Shown: positions 46,573-58,240, counted from the stretch's first letter. The stretch is 64,000 bases of DNA from Chrysopilus asiliformis (GCA_964034945.1 OZ035962.1:27959530-28023529), one strand, 5' to 3'. The notes: a model not told the origin generated them from the sequence alone. A program made the numbers and translations.

Positions 46573-46823
46573 GAGGCGTTAAAAGCTAGAGTGGAACAAG
46601 CCACATAATCGAGTTTTTAATATCGAGCTTTTCCACTTTTGTACTATTATTGACTGTAAATTTTTGGGAAAAAAAATTCTCTGGACTTTATTACTCAATG
46701 TTGAAATGTTCTTTTGTGCATCCAAACATTTTTATCTAAAAACTCACTCGCAATAGTGATTCAAACACAAAAAAATTCACGATTTCGACATGTGGGTTGG
46801 TCCACTCTAGCTTTTAACGCCTC
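46573..46823. mobile_element. 251-bp MITE in protease intron 3
   Basis: Inverted ends GAGGCGTTAAAAGCTAGAGT on both sides (continuing GGAACAAGCCACAT against GGACCAACCCACAT). ATTT flanks both ends (46569-46572, 46824-46827), a possible 4-bp duplication. It is non-coding. Confidence 0.82.
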
Positions 46824-47530
46824 ATTTAGTTTGACATTTGTTTTTCAACTTTGGTCAAAGATAAGTTGTGTATCTTTCCTCGGCTTTGGTTTTATCGCAA
46901 AAAAGCGGTTAATCGCGAAAAATTTTGCTCTTAAGGAGAAACTTAGGTTCGTTGCAGCAAACCAGTTTCTCTTATAGAGTTAAATTATTGGTTTCGTCTC
47001 TATGGCAAAACTAGTATGTCTGTCTGTAGCCAAAGGTTTTTTTTATAAAGTTTAGTTTTTTACTTTTACAAATATGTATGGTCCACAGCGATAAACTGTA
47101 GTTGAGAGAGAAAAAGTTTGGCTCTCGAAAATCTACTGATTTTTCTCAGTATGTTGCCATATGATAAATGATATCAAAAATTAAACGTCATTTTTTCAAT
47201 TGTTTTTCAACAGCTCGTCGAATTTCGTCGGTTTTGAGGTCGGTAGATCTGAGAAACGAAGATGACCCACCATGCGCGTGGTTTTACACATTTAACAACA
47301 ATAAACAACTATGCATCAGGAACGAACGAAAGTCAATATGTTCTGGAGATTCAGGAGGTCCATTGACTCTTTCTGAAGTTAATTCACAAGGTGTATACAC
47401 TTTGATTTTAGTAGGTATTGCTTCATATGGACATATCTTGACTTGCTTTTTGGGTTATCCACAAGTATTTACGCGTGTTACCTATTATTTGAGTTGGATA
47501 TCAAATACGACAGGGATTATTTCTAATTAA

Positions 47531-47988
47531 TGATACCTAACATAACCCTTAAAATAAAATTTCCAAAATTCGCAATTTCCAAAATAATTAATTTTTGAGA
47601 AACAAATATTTCTGGAAATTTTTTAGCTAAAGGCATAAGATATTGAATTAGCAAAAAAAAATACTGAGTATTTCTTAAAATTTTCAAAACTACATGGGTT
47701 TTTAACTATCATATTTGCATAAAAGGCAAACAAATAAACGTTATGTCACCACTAACTGAATTTTGTACCAAAAAGTTTTTTAAAATAAACTCTACATATG
47801 CATATCCTGTTGTTTCTGATTATCATCATTGCTCTTATACCTTTAAAACTCCAAATGAGCGGAATGTGGAACATTTCGTAGCAGCATAAGTAAGAAACTT
47901 AGAATCACTACTTAAGGGTTAAATAGTTAATTATTAATAGCATTATAAATTATCCGAATTTAAAAAAAAATAAAAATTAAATAATAAA
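47531..47988. other. 3' flank of the protease gene
   Basis: AT-rich, with AAATAAAATTT-like sequence soon after the stop (AAAATAAAA near 47551) that could have served for polyadenylation. No other gene. Confidence 0.5.
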
Positions 47989-48751
47989 CATAACAAAAGC
48001 TATAATTGCCAATCTGGCAATAATTGGAGACCCGTATGGTGATATTCGTATCAAAATTCGAACAGTTGTACCAAAATTCCACTTTGAAGTCAAACTTTCC
48101 AATAAGATTTTTTAAAATTTATTCCAATCGGATTTTGATGTATGGGAATTTTATGTAGAATCATATCCTAAATAACTTTTGTTCTTGCACTTTTTTGATA
48201 AGATGCACCGTTTTTGAGATATTCACAAAAACTGTTTTCGTTCGTCCATTTTTGGCCATTAACGAACTTAGCCCGCATTTTACGAAAAACGGATCTGCGC
48301 AAAATTTCAAGTCTCTAGCTCAATCCGTGCGCCCGCAATCCGCGCCACAGACAGACGGACAGACAGACGGACAGACAGACGGACAGACAGACGGACAGAC
48401 AGACGGACAGACAGACGGACAGACAGACGGACAGACAGACGGACAGACAGACGGACAGACAGACGGACAGACAGACGGACAGACAGACGGACAGACAGAC
48501 GGACAGACAGACGGACAGACAGACGGACAGACAGACGGACAGACAGACGGACAGACAGACGGACAGACAGACGGACAGACAGACGGACAGACAGATGGAC
48601 AGACAGACGGACGGACATGCTAAATTCAACTTTTTTCATCATTCTAAACACACTGGTGTAATTCATTTTTGTGTGCGATGACGAGATCTTGGCGTTACAA
48701 ACGGTAAGCAAAGTTAATATACCCTTTGGTTTCACCATACGGGTATAAAAA
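47989..48751 (-). mobile_element. Family A Helentron-like element, copy 2 (expanded microsatellite)
   Basis: Minus-strand copy. The 3' terminus CATAACAAAAGC and hairpin lie at 47989-48025, the subterminal CCGTATGGTGA at about 48033, and the 5' end CACCATACGGGTATAAAAA at about 48733-48751. It is about 200 bp longer than the other copies, only because of the repeat tract at 48346-48616. Confidence 0.78.
48346..48616. repeat. Homogeneous 12-bp GTCY repeat, about 22 copies
   Basis: The unit ACAGACAGACGG (GTCC-GTCT-GTCT on the other strand) runs for about 270 bp with a single visible change (GATGG near 48595). The DGQT and SVRL open-frame repeats of both strands are translations of it. Confidence 0.95.
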
Positions 48752-48789
48752 ATTCTGAATATAAAAATCATATGTCGTATCACATTAAT

Positions 48790-48910
48790 ATTATAAAGAA
48801 AAGTCAGTTTTTTCAAAAGCTTTTGTTTGGCTTGCTTTCGTGTGTCTGTTGGTTCATGTGTCAGGGTCAAATCTTGGAATCTAATTTTGACCCACTTCCA
48901 CTTGATAATT
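48790..48910. repeat. Family F arm fragment
   Basis: AAAAGCTTTTGTTTGGCTTG, TTTCGTGTGTCTG, TCAGGGTCAAATCTTGGAA and TTTTGACCCACTTCCACTTG match, in reverse orientation, the unique arm and tail of the element at 3740-3930. The tandem-repeat part is absent. Confidence 0.65.
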
Positions 48911-51502
48911 TCATAATTTGGAAGTTTCGGTCGAAAAAAAAGAAGAACAGGATTTGAGACAATCTCGCGTCAGCACAGTTTTTGAGTAAGCAGTTTTGAA
49001 GGCAGTACGGTTAGGCTTATCTCTTGGCTAAAGTTTTATCTTTAATACTTTAGGTAAATTAATATTTAATCTTCCATTAAATAAAAAACGGCAGGCTTTC
49101 CTCTCAGTTCCCGATTGATTGAAAGAGTATTTAAAGAAAAATATCGTAGTCCGTTTGGATCCGTACTCTCGTAATTATCCCTTGAATCAACTTACACGAA
49201 ATTTTAAGTTTTTTATGTCCCTATAAGTTATTTGCCACTTTTCAAGGCCCGGCCATCGACTCAGGACAAACAAAAAATTCCTTTTCAGCATCAACAAATA
49301 CGAGTGTCCTTACCACTTCGTAACAAAACGAAAACTCTATGAACCAAATTCAAGGTTGATGTTATAAAGCTAAAAGAAGCTGAGGGCTTTTAATTTATAA
49401 TAATTATATGCTTTATATTGAAAGACAAGGGTTTACATTTTCGGTGTCGTTGCCACCTCTAGAGATAATTGGATTCGATCCCTTCACGAACAGAAGATAC
49501 GGAGACGGAGCTTAGTTTACCTCGACGTAGATATTTAACATCTTGCCAATGATAACCAATGTAAAAAACGGTCCCTAGCCACTGTTTGCTATCCTGGCTG
49601 AATGTAAATTTTACCTCCTGTCGGTTCGGTTTCCGGCCAAAGCTCATCCCTTCCGGAATTATTTTGAAATTTCTCACTAGCAACAGCGTGAAAAACGAAA
49701 TTCGTGTTTTTTACGGTTTTCAATTTGGAAAAGGAGGCACATGAGGGTCAAAGGAATTTCGTGAAAAGGCGGGTGTCAAGTAGAAGGAATACAAGGTCAG
49801 CGAATTAAGATATTTTTGACAAAAAAAAAACAACAAAATAATCAGAATTGGGATCCAAACTGAAAATCCGAAGCGAGTTTAGGTAAAAAAAGGGTTGATT
49901 TTTTCTATTGCCATGTAAAATGTGAATAAACGATTCTAAAGTGTCAAGTTGAAAATGAGATTATTGTTTCGCAAATTAATTTACGATATCCTTTTTTCGG
50001 AAAGTTTGATTTTTTCGCCCTTTGACGGCTAGCAGGCGGTTGAATGTCTGTTACTACGAAGATTCACCACATTTAATTGAAATTTTTTTTTAATTTCATG
50101 ATTGTAGTACTCACTTGTAATTTGAACAAGGAGTCACTGATCCCGCTTTTTCTGAAAATCCTAAATATTCTTTTGTGTAGATAGACAAAAGTAGAGACAC
50201 TTAAATGATTGCAGACAATGAACAATCGACATAATTAGATTATTTGATTAATCAAAGTGTGAAAGTGATTTTTCAGGAATTTCATACAAATTAAATATGA
50301 CTTTTTAACACATGCCGTTTAAACATTATAGGCAACCGTAAGTAATGAAATAAAACAGGTAAATTATTTGCCAATTGATTTTTCAGGGATTGTTACTTTA
50401 TCAAATGTAATTAAAATATGGACAGTGATTTTTAGTAAATGCTGTAAGATTTTCAGATGCTATAAAATTTTGTGAGAAAAAAAAATAGCAAAAAACAACC
50501 ATTGCCTGGCAGCAATCGTGAAATAAAAAACTTTCAACAGAATTTTAATCGAAATCACAATCGAAATTATGTATGCTAATTGATATATGTATATCTAAAC
50601 ATTGTCAATTATTTAAATATTCCTTAGTTTTATAACTTAGTTAAAAATTTCTTAACTTGTATTGTGGAAAAGGAGAAAGGGATGGGTTAAATTTAATTAA
50701 TAATATTTACTAATTAATTTTGTTGAGAAAAACTTTGTGATGAATTATTTGTTTTAAAAATTTTTGATGAAAGCAATTTCTTAGGCACCGTTTAAATCTG
50801 AAACTTTATACCATGAATATTATTCTGTACACAATTCAAATTCCGTTTACACTACGACACAAACTTCTGAAATTTATTCCGGAACTGAAAGTTTTTTCAT
50901 ACAAAATCACCGTAATTTCAGATCTTTATTAGACATATGGCGTATTCGAATGGCCTCCTTTTTTGGCTCGAAAATGGCTTGATCTTGGTTTTAAATCAAA
51001 TAGAAAATTTCGACAAATTTTTTCAAAGAAAATTGTTTTGAATCAAATGAAATTTCAATATTTCAATTTCCTAGTTTAAGTTCTGTGATTTTAAATCTTA
51101 AAGCACAAACAAATTTCCTCGTTTCGATTGCTTTCGGCAAATTACAAAACTAATAATTAAGGTTTCTGATTAGTCAAATTTAGGGTTGCCATCTGTCTTC
51201 TTTTCCTCGGGAATGGTCCAAGGAGGGTTTTTGAATGTGTCCAAGTGTTTTTGAACTTGTCCGGGGAATTTTGAGACAATCAAGGATTTTTTTTTTGAAA
51301 TAAACAAAATCTCAAGGGGGTGAGGCTTTCAATTTAAGGGTATATTTAACCTCGAAATGCAAAATGTTCGCTTGCGGCGCATTTCTTCACGAAGTTCTGC
51401 CTGCAGCGCATTTCTTTTTGTTTATTTTTGTTTGCAAAAACATGTTTTGCTTTTACAAATTGTTTCAAATCCAACTCAAAAAAAGAGAAAAATTTACACA
51501 TA
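48911..51502. other. No recognised gene; one unexplained open frame
   Basis: A minus-strand frame at 49459-49683 (no ATG at its upstream end) reads NFKIIPEGMSFGRKPNRQEV then KFTFSQDSKQWLGTVFYIGY in a locally less AT-rich patch. Its composition is protein-like, but I do not recognise a family. The rest is AT-rich and featureless. Confidence 0.3.
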
Positions 51503-51713
51503 TGAGGGGGTTAGAATGACAGTGAAGTAAGTCACTTTTCATTTTTCATGAGTAATCAAGGGTTTTGTGAACATGTATGTAAAAAACTCATAATATTACC
51601 CAACCCTATTCACCGCAAGCGTCTTATCAGTAATAGTGTAGTTATTAGTATTTATTACAAACATTAATTTAAGTGAAAAAGTGACTTACTTCACTATCAT
51701 TCTGACCCCCTCA
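51503..51713. mobile_element. 211-bp MITE with TA duplication
   Basis: Inverted repeats of about 37 bp: TGAGGGGGTTAGAATGACAG (left) and TGAGGGGGTCAGAATGATAG (reverse complement of right), both continuing TGAAGTAAGTCACTTTT. TA flanks each side (51501-51502, 51714-51715), as expected for a Tc1/mariner-type MITE. It is non-coding. Confidence 0.82.
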
Positions 51714-54170
51714 TATATGTAATGAAACTCCTTGAGAAACTCCTCGAATAGCTATTTACATAATTTAAGGATAAATTCACTGCTATTTATGTATCTCTGT
51801 GATTACTTTCAAACGGAAAATAACTCAATAATCGCACAGGTGCCTTTTGATCAGGAATCCCCAGTAATTCTGTGCAAATGAAGAACACATCACTACTAAT
51901 TATATTTAATTTTAGCTTCTGTACCTGACAATTAAATCTTTTGCAAGTTGAGTCCTTCAATTATGGGGTAAAACACTGGTTTCGTGTTATGAGTGGCAAG
52001 AATATTGTTGTTAAATTCAACTCCCTCCAATATAACAGCTTCGACCAACAAATGTTCTCCAACCACCGGCAAATAACTCGGAAATCTCATGAAAGTTGTA
52101 TAGAATTTCGTGTAAATGGTTTGCTTAGTTGAGCAAGTAGTATATAGAAATATATAGGTACACAAAAATGTGTAGATCTAGGTCCCTTAAATCTGATGTG
52201 GCACCCAAAATATCTGTAATTAAAGTTGGATGGAAATTTTCTACAGAAACTTTGGTGATTAAGCGCGAGATTCCAGATAATGTGAAATTGGGTGTATTAA
52301 ACGGCACAGCATTCCTAAATGGGAAATCTGCCACGAAAATGTATTGGAATGAGGAAAAGCGTCGGGTATTTACTTAAGGTTTTATGCCATACCATTCTGT
52401 GCTAATAACTAAAATTGCTTTCGAAGCCATAATCAGATAATCAAAATGGAAAGGACGAAAGAAAAAATTAGTTTCTAAAAATGTTATTGCTCAGCTCTAT
52501 TCTAAATAGAATCCATCTCAGCTCTTAATACTTAGATGTAGTGGTGTGAACCATCCTGGATACTGTCAATAGCACGTTCAGTGTCAAGGACAACACATCA
52601 TTTAGCAAATAGAATATTTCCGATGGTTTCTAGTTTTCACAAGCATTTAAGCATAGCTCCAACAACGTTTTGTGTCGCTGTCGTCTGTTTTATTTTTTCA
52701 ATTAAAAAGACATTGAGAAAGAACACAGGAATCATAACTGAATTATCACAAAATGGACGAGACAAGGGAAGTTGTCTAATCCCTGATAGTCGTTGTTTCG
52801 GTTGACTGAATCCTGCAATCGTGATTATCCACTGATTACTTTGGTCATTATCCAAACTAAGACCCTACGTTGTATTCTAAAAGCGTTTTCCGGTTACCTA
52901 CGCATTTGAATGCCCTTCATTGAGGCAAATGAATTGAATGATAATATTGTAATAACGATAAAGGATTTAAAAGAAAACCTTTCGATATGACGAAATTGAC
53001 CTGTTTACAAAATCAGAAAAAAAATAAGTTTCGAACGTAGTTATTTAGCAAAAAATCATTTATTACTTTTAAATTCATATCTAATGATTTTTATTCAAGG
53101 ATTTTCACGACATTTTTTAAATAATGGCGATGGAAATTGTTTCTATCATTTGCGAGGTACAGCAGAGGATCTTACATGTCAGAATCATACTCCAGGCGCA
53201 GCACAGTGAGAGCCTAAAATTTCCGCGAAGGAGCACTTCTCTTATGCAGCAGAATCTCTAAGAACTAAATTCCCATATCAATCCACTTGAATTTTATTAA
53301 GATTTAAATTTTAGCACAAAAAATGATTCCTCAAAAATGTTCAACTTGATAAAAGGATCGGTAAACCTTATAAACTGGGAATAATTTTCAAAATAACATT
53401 GAAATATTGGTGGGGGGGGGGGGGGAGGGGGAATATCTTATACTTATACAGAATTTAGGGTGTCTTCAAGCCTCGATCCACAATTTTTTATCCCATGAAA
53501 TATCCCACCGGAATGAGTTTTTTTTACAGTCAGGCAAAGATATTTTCATCACAAATAAAAATTTCTTATCAATATTTCTTGGAAGCAGAGTCAGATATGG
53601 AATTTCGTTGCAAACATAATATTGATATCCCTTTAAATGAATCGACTTCGAATTTCACGTACTTCAAGAAATAAAAGAATTGAATAAAACAACAATAGAG
53701 AATTACATGTGGGTGTATTAAAAATATATAAAAACAAGGGAAAATAAAAAAATGTCATTGTCTGACATTTTAAATGAAATCTGTTACGGACAGATGTAAA
53801 TCAAACGCTTCTGCTGACGAAAATACTTGATTTGATTTTCCTTCGAAAGGGTAAACCCTTCGGAAAAATTATTATACAATTTAAAGAATTTTTCAACAAA
53901 TGCACCTGTTACATAGAGATTCCTGTATTTTGTATGTTTTGTCCTGTATTTTGCGCTGGACATTTGGTTGAGTAAATCCTACATATTTTATAAAATCAAT
54001 TTCTAGCAACGTGTTGCAGCCACCTAGAAACACAAAAGTAGTTAGCTAAGAAAAAAGAAGAGAAAATACTACTTATCTTAGAGTCCGTCCAGTTGTCCAT
54101 TGTGGATCCGTCCGTCGAATTTCTGATCTCCAACGAGATCACAGTCCGTTTGCCGTCCAAATCCCTCTGC
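51714..54170. other. No assigned gene; 51932-52377 is open on both strands
   Basis: Around 51930-52380 both strands hold adjoining open frames of 60-77 codons (for example minus LPVVGEHLLVEAVILEGVEF and plus ISVIKVGWKFSTETLVIKRE). This may be a host exon, but I cannot name it or decide the strand. A G14 run lies at 53412-53425. The remainder is AT-rich. Confidence 0.3.
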
Positions 54171-54660
54171 AGAAACATTCGTTTCTACAAAGGTGGGACA
54201 TATCCCGTGGATGATGGTCGAATTTCAAGATGCAGGTTCCCTTTTCTTCATGAACGAATAGTCAAAACCTGAAAATAGGTAATGCAAATGGCATTAGTGT
54301 GGGGAAATTAAAATGAGAAAAGGCGGAACGTATACTTAGCTGTAATGATTTTCCTCTGTTATCCGGTCACTTTAATGTCTCTGAATTCAGCAACATGTTG
54401 CGAAGATCCTCACAGTATAAGAGTTGCTGGCTTCGAGGTTGAGGTTAGAATATGAAAAAAAAGGAAAAAGATCATTTTTCAAGGTAAGGAATTCAACAAA
54501 TAAAAAGTTACTCACCTGGTACAGTGCGATAGTGGTGCGTTCCCGAGTTCCTATCTATTTTAGCAGGAGGTAAAAATCGGGCATCTCCTGTTGGCTCTCC
54601 TGCAGCAAAAGTTCCGCTGAACTCAGAGTTGCCAGACAGCCAGCAAATTTTCCCCCCGTC
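54171..54660 (-). other. Possible 5' exons of an unrecognised minus-strand gene
   Basis: A less AT-rich block. On the minus strand a donor CCAG|GTGAGT (intron starting at 54515) follows a stretch readable as GEPTGDARFLPPAKIDRNSG, and an acceptor TTTTCAG lies about 245 bp on, near 54270. Downstream an ATG at 54178 opens 60 codons beginning MFLQRDLDGKRTVISLEIRN. The splice pair is plausible, but no domain is recognisable and no continuation toward lower coordinates was found. Confidence 0.25.
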
Positions 54661-54894
54661 GTAGCCTGAAAAACCCCCTGAAACGGGCTATTTTGGAATA
54701 AAAACCCCCAAATTTTTTATTCGTATTGCAACAATTAGTTATAACCAAAATTTAGGCAATTGTCGTATATAAAACAGTCAACCAGCAACTTTTTTTTATT
54801 TTTAGATTTTAGGGCATAAATTTGGACATTTTTAACCAAAGAATCTCAAAAAAATAGCACAAAGTTTGACTTTAAAGAAGCATTTGAAAATCAT

Positions 54895-55000
54895 ATCAGA
54901 AAAGTTTGACTTAAAAGTGGGATTTTGATTTCATATCACCATGCGGATTTTCAATAATTGACAAATGGGCAATTATAGCTTCTGTTATGTTTCTATGATA
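54895..55000 (+). mobile_element. Family A 3'-end fragment
   Basis: CATATCACCATGCGGATTTTC, then the hairpin remnant AATAATTGACAAATGGGCAATTATAGC and GTTATG reproduce the family A 3' terminus in diverged form. The 5' part is missing. Confidence 0.6.
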
Positions 55001-55167
55001 AAGTTGAAATTTGCTAATCATTGAGAATTTTTCTTATAAAGAACCTCCTGGATTATTTTATTTTTTCTAAACCTACGTCAATCTGGTGGAAGAAAGAAAA
55101 TATTTTCAGTATCAAAAAACAATATTAAACAAAACAAAAATTTATTTCAATTTTTCATAAATAAAAA

Positions 55168-55650
55168 CATAACAAAAGCTATAATTGCCAATTTGGCAAT
55201 TATTGAAAACCCGTATGGTGATATTCGTATCAAAATTCGAACAGTTGTATCAAAATTCCACTTTGAAGTCAAATTTTCCAAAAAATTTTTTTTTTTGATT
55301 TTTTCCAATCGGATTTTGATGTATGGGAGTTTTATGTAGAATCATATCCTAAATAACTTTTGTTCTTGGACTTTTTTGATAAGATGCACCGTTTTTGAGA
55401 TATTCGCAAAAAACGTTTTCGTTCGTATAGGGGGTACCCCCCTAATGGTCCATTTTTGCCCATGAACGAACTTAGCCTCGCATCTTACGAAAAACGAATC
55501 TGCGCAAAATTTCAAGTCTCTAGCTCAATCCGTGCGCTCGCAATCCGCGCCACAGACGGACAGACGAACGGACGGACATGTATAAATTAATTATTTTTAT
55601 CATTCTAAACACACTGGTGTAATTCATTTTTGTGTGTGATGACGGGATCC
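55168..55650 (-). mobile_element. Family A Helentron-like element, copy 3, 5'-truncated
   Basis: The 3' terminus, hairpin and core are intact from 55168, with a short GTCY tract (ACAGACGGACAGACGAACGG). The copy stops at GATGACGGGATCC near 55650, so the element's own 5' end and inverted repeat are missing. The sequence beyond is unrelated. Confidence 0.75.
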
Positions 55651-56102
55651 CACTAAACCAAAAAATGAACGTTCATTAAATATGAGCGTTTACTGATCGT
55701 TTTGTGCGACAGAGAAAATCAGCTCTGAAAGGGACGACAATGTATTCTCAAGTATTTTCAACTTATGAACGAACGGTATCTAGTACCTATATAAAGCCGA
55801 CCGTCAAAGTTTTTCATATTTTTTGTTCACAAATGTTTCATTTTATATTCATTTTTAAAAGTTAGCAGGAAAATGTTTGACAGAAGAATACGGCAGCTTT
55901 TGTTTCATTTTTAGTCACAGTTAAGAATAATAGAACTTATGTAGTTCACTTAAAGATCAAAATTCGAATTCTGTTTGAATTGTCATTAATAAAAGCGAAA
56001 GAAATAACTACAGTTTGTGTGCCATTTTCTTTATATGCTGTTTTCAGTTCAAAAAACTGTGTTGAGTAAGTGCGGTTTAAAATAAAGGTGATTTTATATT
56101 AA
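55651..56102. other. No recognisable gene
   Basis: AT-rich spacer, no recognisable features. Confidence 0.5.
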
Positions 56103-56335
56103 TCTATATATTTAAAAGGCAAAGCGATTTTGTATGGATTTCTTTCGACAGAGCTCCTGGAGTTCCTATTGAACCGATTTTGATGATTTTTTTTTTAAAT
56201 GAAAGCTCTATAGCTGTAGATATGTCCGTTTTACTTTTTTCCCCATTTTTAATAATACTTTATTAGTAATTTGCCTTTCAAAATTATAAATATGCCGCTA
56301 ACTAAGTCTTCAATGTTAAAACGACATTTCGTATT

Positions 56336-56406
56336 GTTCGATTAGTGCAGTGAGTTAGAAGTTGGACTACCATGCGCCAGGCACCGGTTCGATTCCTATC
56401 GGTGAC
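56336..56406 (+). repeat. tRNA-like module (A and B boxes), first of three
   Basis: TTAGTGCAGTGAGTTAG resembles an A box and GGTTCGATTCC is a perfect B-box core, followed by GGTGACA and a T run. The cloverleaf is degenerate, so it is tRNA-derived, not a functional tRNA gene. Shorter B-box modules with CTACAATGCGCCAG or CTACATCGCGCCAG follow at 56513-56561 and 57083-57130. Confidence 0.6.
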
Positions 56407-57189
56407 AAAATTCTTTTTTTTCTTTTCAAATTCTTTTTTGTTGATTTATTTACTTTTTTTAATATTTTATTACTTAATTTATCTTTAAGTTTACATTTTT
56501 ACTCCTGAATAAGTGTTAGACTACAATGCGCCAGATATGCGGGTTCGATTCCGAGTGTTGACAAAATGTTTTTTTTTAAATTTTTTTTTTGACCTTAAAT
56601 TACTATTTGCTTTCATTTGATTTTTTTATACAGAAAAAATCGAATTTTTTTGGAAGACAGTACCGAGCAAAATAAAATTAGCGAGAAAATTTCTGAATAG
56701 CACGTGACTTTGTTATACAACAAAAAATCGATTTTTTTTAGAAAATATACAGCAAAATAAAATTACACAGAAAATTTCTAAACAACACGTGGCATTCTTA
56801 TACAGAAAAAAATAAATATCTCTAGCCATTTTTAGTATAAGAAAATCATGTGCTGCTCAGGAATTCAAACCTTAATATGCATATTGACTTTTATTTGAAA
56901 TTTACTGTTTATTAGCATATATTTTCGAAATTTCAGGTTGAAAAATATATAGGTATAAATACACGACAATATAATTATTACCTTACATATATTATTGTTT
57001 TCATTTCTGTTGGCAGTCCCCAATGACTGCAGTTTTTTATTACTTAATTTATCTTTAAAATTTATATTCTTACTACTGAATAAGTGTAAACTACATCGCG
57101 CCAGGTACGGGTTCCATTCTAAGCGGTGGCAAAATATTTTTATTTAATTTTTTTTTGTTGAAATTGAGTTTTTTAAACGTAAAATTAAA

Positions 57190-57736
57190 CATAACAAAAG
57201 CTATAATTGCCAATCTGGCAATCATTGGAGACCCGTATGGTGATATTCGTATCAAAATTCGAACAGTTATACCAATATTCCACTTTGAAGTCAAACTTTC
57301 CAATAAGATTTTTTAAAATTTATTCCAATCGGATTTTGATGTATGGGAGTTTTATGTAGAATCATATCCTAAATAACTTTTGTTCTTGGACTTTTTTGAT
57401 AAGATGCACCGTTTTTGAGATATTCGCAAAAAAAGTTTTCGTTCGTATGGGGGTACCCCCCTAATGGACCATTTTTGCCCATTAACGAACTTAGGCTCAC
57501 ATTTTACGAAAAACGGATCTGTGCAAAATTTCAAGTCTCTAGCTTAATCCGTGCGCCCGCAATCCGCGCCACAGACAGACGGACAGACAGACGGACGGAC
57601 ATGCAAAATTCAATTTTTTTTATCATTCTAAACACACTGGTGTAATTCATTTTTTTGTGCGATGACGGGATCTTGGCGTTACAAACGGTAAGGCAAAGTT
57701 AATATACCCTTCGGTTTCACCATACGGGTATAAAAA
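57190..57736 (-). mobile_element. Family A Helentron-like element, copy 4
   Basis: Full-length minus-strand copy: 3' terminus and hairpin at 57190-57225, subterminal ACCCGTATGGTGA, short GTCY tract near 57573-57602, 5' end CACCATACGGGTATAAAAA at 57718-57736. The surrounding unit continues on both sides when compared with tandem copy 2, so the insertion postdates the duplication. Confidence 0.8.
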
Positions 57737-58240
57737 TATCTGTTACGCATCGTCTTTTATTGGAAAAAGTGAAAACGATCTTCTATATATATAAAATCGT
57801 TTAATCTGACGCCCAGCCCAAACCCCTGAAGATAGAGACTTGAAACTTTCAGAATATGTCCCAACCATCGCGTAGGCGCTCACTAAGGCGAGATTTTTCG
57901 AAATTTTAGCGCTAAGTGGGTGAACGGGGGGTAAAGGGGGTTTGGGTGTTTTCGCCATGAATCCTGCTCAATAGGAGGCTGAAAAGTATCACTCGGGGTT
58001 TTTGGGGTCGCTGATCGCTGATCTATATATTTAAAAGGCAAAGCGATTTTGTTTGGATTTCTTTCCGCAGAGCTCCAGCGGCTCCAATTTTGATGATTCT
58101 TTTTTTTAAATGAAAGCTCTATAGATATGTCCGTTTTACTTTTTTTCAATTTTTAATAATAATTTTTTAGTTATTTGCCTTTCAAAATTATAAATATGCC
58201 GCTAACTAAGTCTTCAATGTTAAAACGACATTTCGTACTG

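Larger units (their letters stand above)
43465..47530 (+). pseudogene. Chymotrypsin-like serine protease gene, inactivated
   Basis: Four exons can be followed. Exon 1 (43465-44802) has ATG, a hydrophobic signal peptide (LVVFLVFAAIFPIQC), the activation site GRIVDG and the His57 motif LVTAVHC, ending at donor GTAAGT. Exon 2 (44869-46113) has IIGAHNITNP, VHPSWN and the Asp102 motif DDIALLRLP. Exon 3 (46174-46275) has INLPSIG and ASGWGIYDEEN. Exon 4 (47214-47530) has ISSVLRSVDL, CSGDSGGPL (Ser195), ASYGH and VFTRVTYYLSWI, then a stop. Ser at position 189 (six before the catalytic Ser) suggests chymotrypsin-like specificity; the usual TAAHC is TAVHC. Damage: TAA at codon 4, TAA just before DDIA, a 1046-bp hAT element in exon 1 after IVDGIVV, and a 1070-bp element inside the DDIA codons. 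It was once a secreted digestive-type protease; family membership is firm, the substrate is inferred. Confidence 0.92.
56103..58021 (+). mobile_element. Helitron-like composite unit, tandem copy 1
   Basis: It begins A|TCTATATATTTAAAAGGC, a form common at 5' ends of arthropod Helitrons. It contains three tRNA-like B-box modules, then a second part starting TCTATATATATAAAATCG and ending GGGGTCGCTGATC. The same order repeats immediately at 58022. Copy 1 is interrupted by a family A element at 57190-57736. No protein is encoded. Confidence 0.7.

Noticed and set aside
43504..47530. A functional protease with a very long first intron
   Set aside because: The inserted sequence has 8-bp duplications and hAT ends inside the codons, there is a TAA at codon 4 and another before DDIA, and no splice sites bracket the insertions.
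48195..48870. Long DGQT- and SVRL-repeat open frames on both strands
   Set aside because: A 12-bp repeat without stops keeps several frames open. This is the expanded microsatellite in family A, not a protein.
56336..56406. Functional tRNA gene
   Set aside because: The B box is perfect, but the T-stem and acceptor do not pair properly and the sequence is repeated within a mobile element. It is tRNA-derived only.
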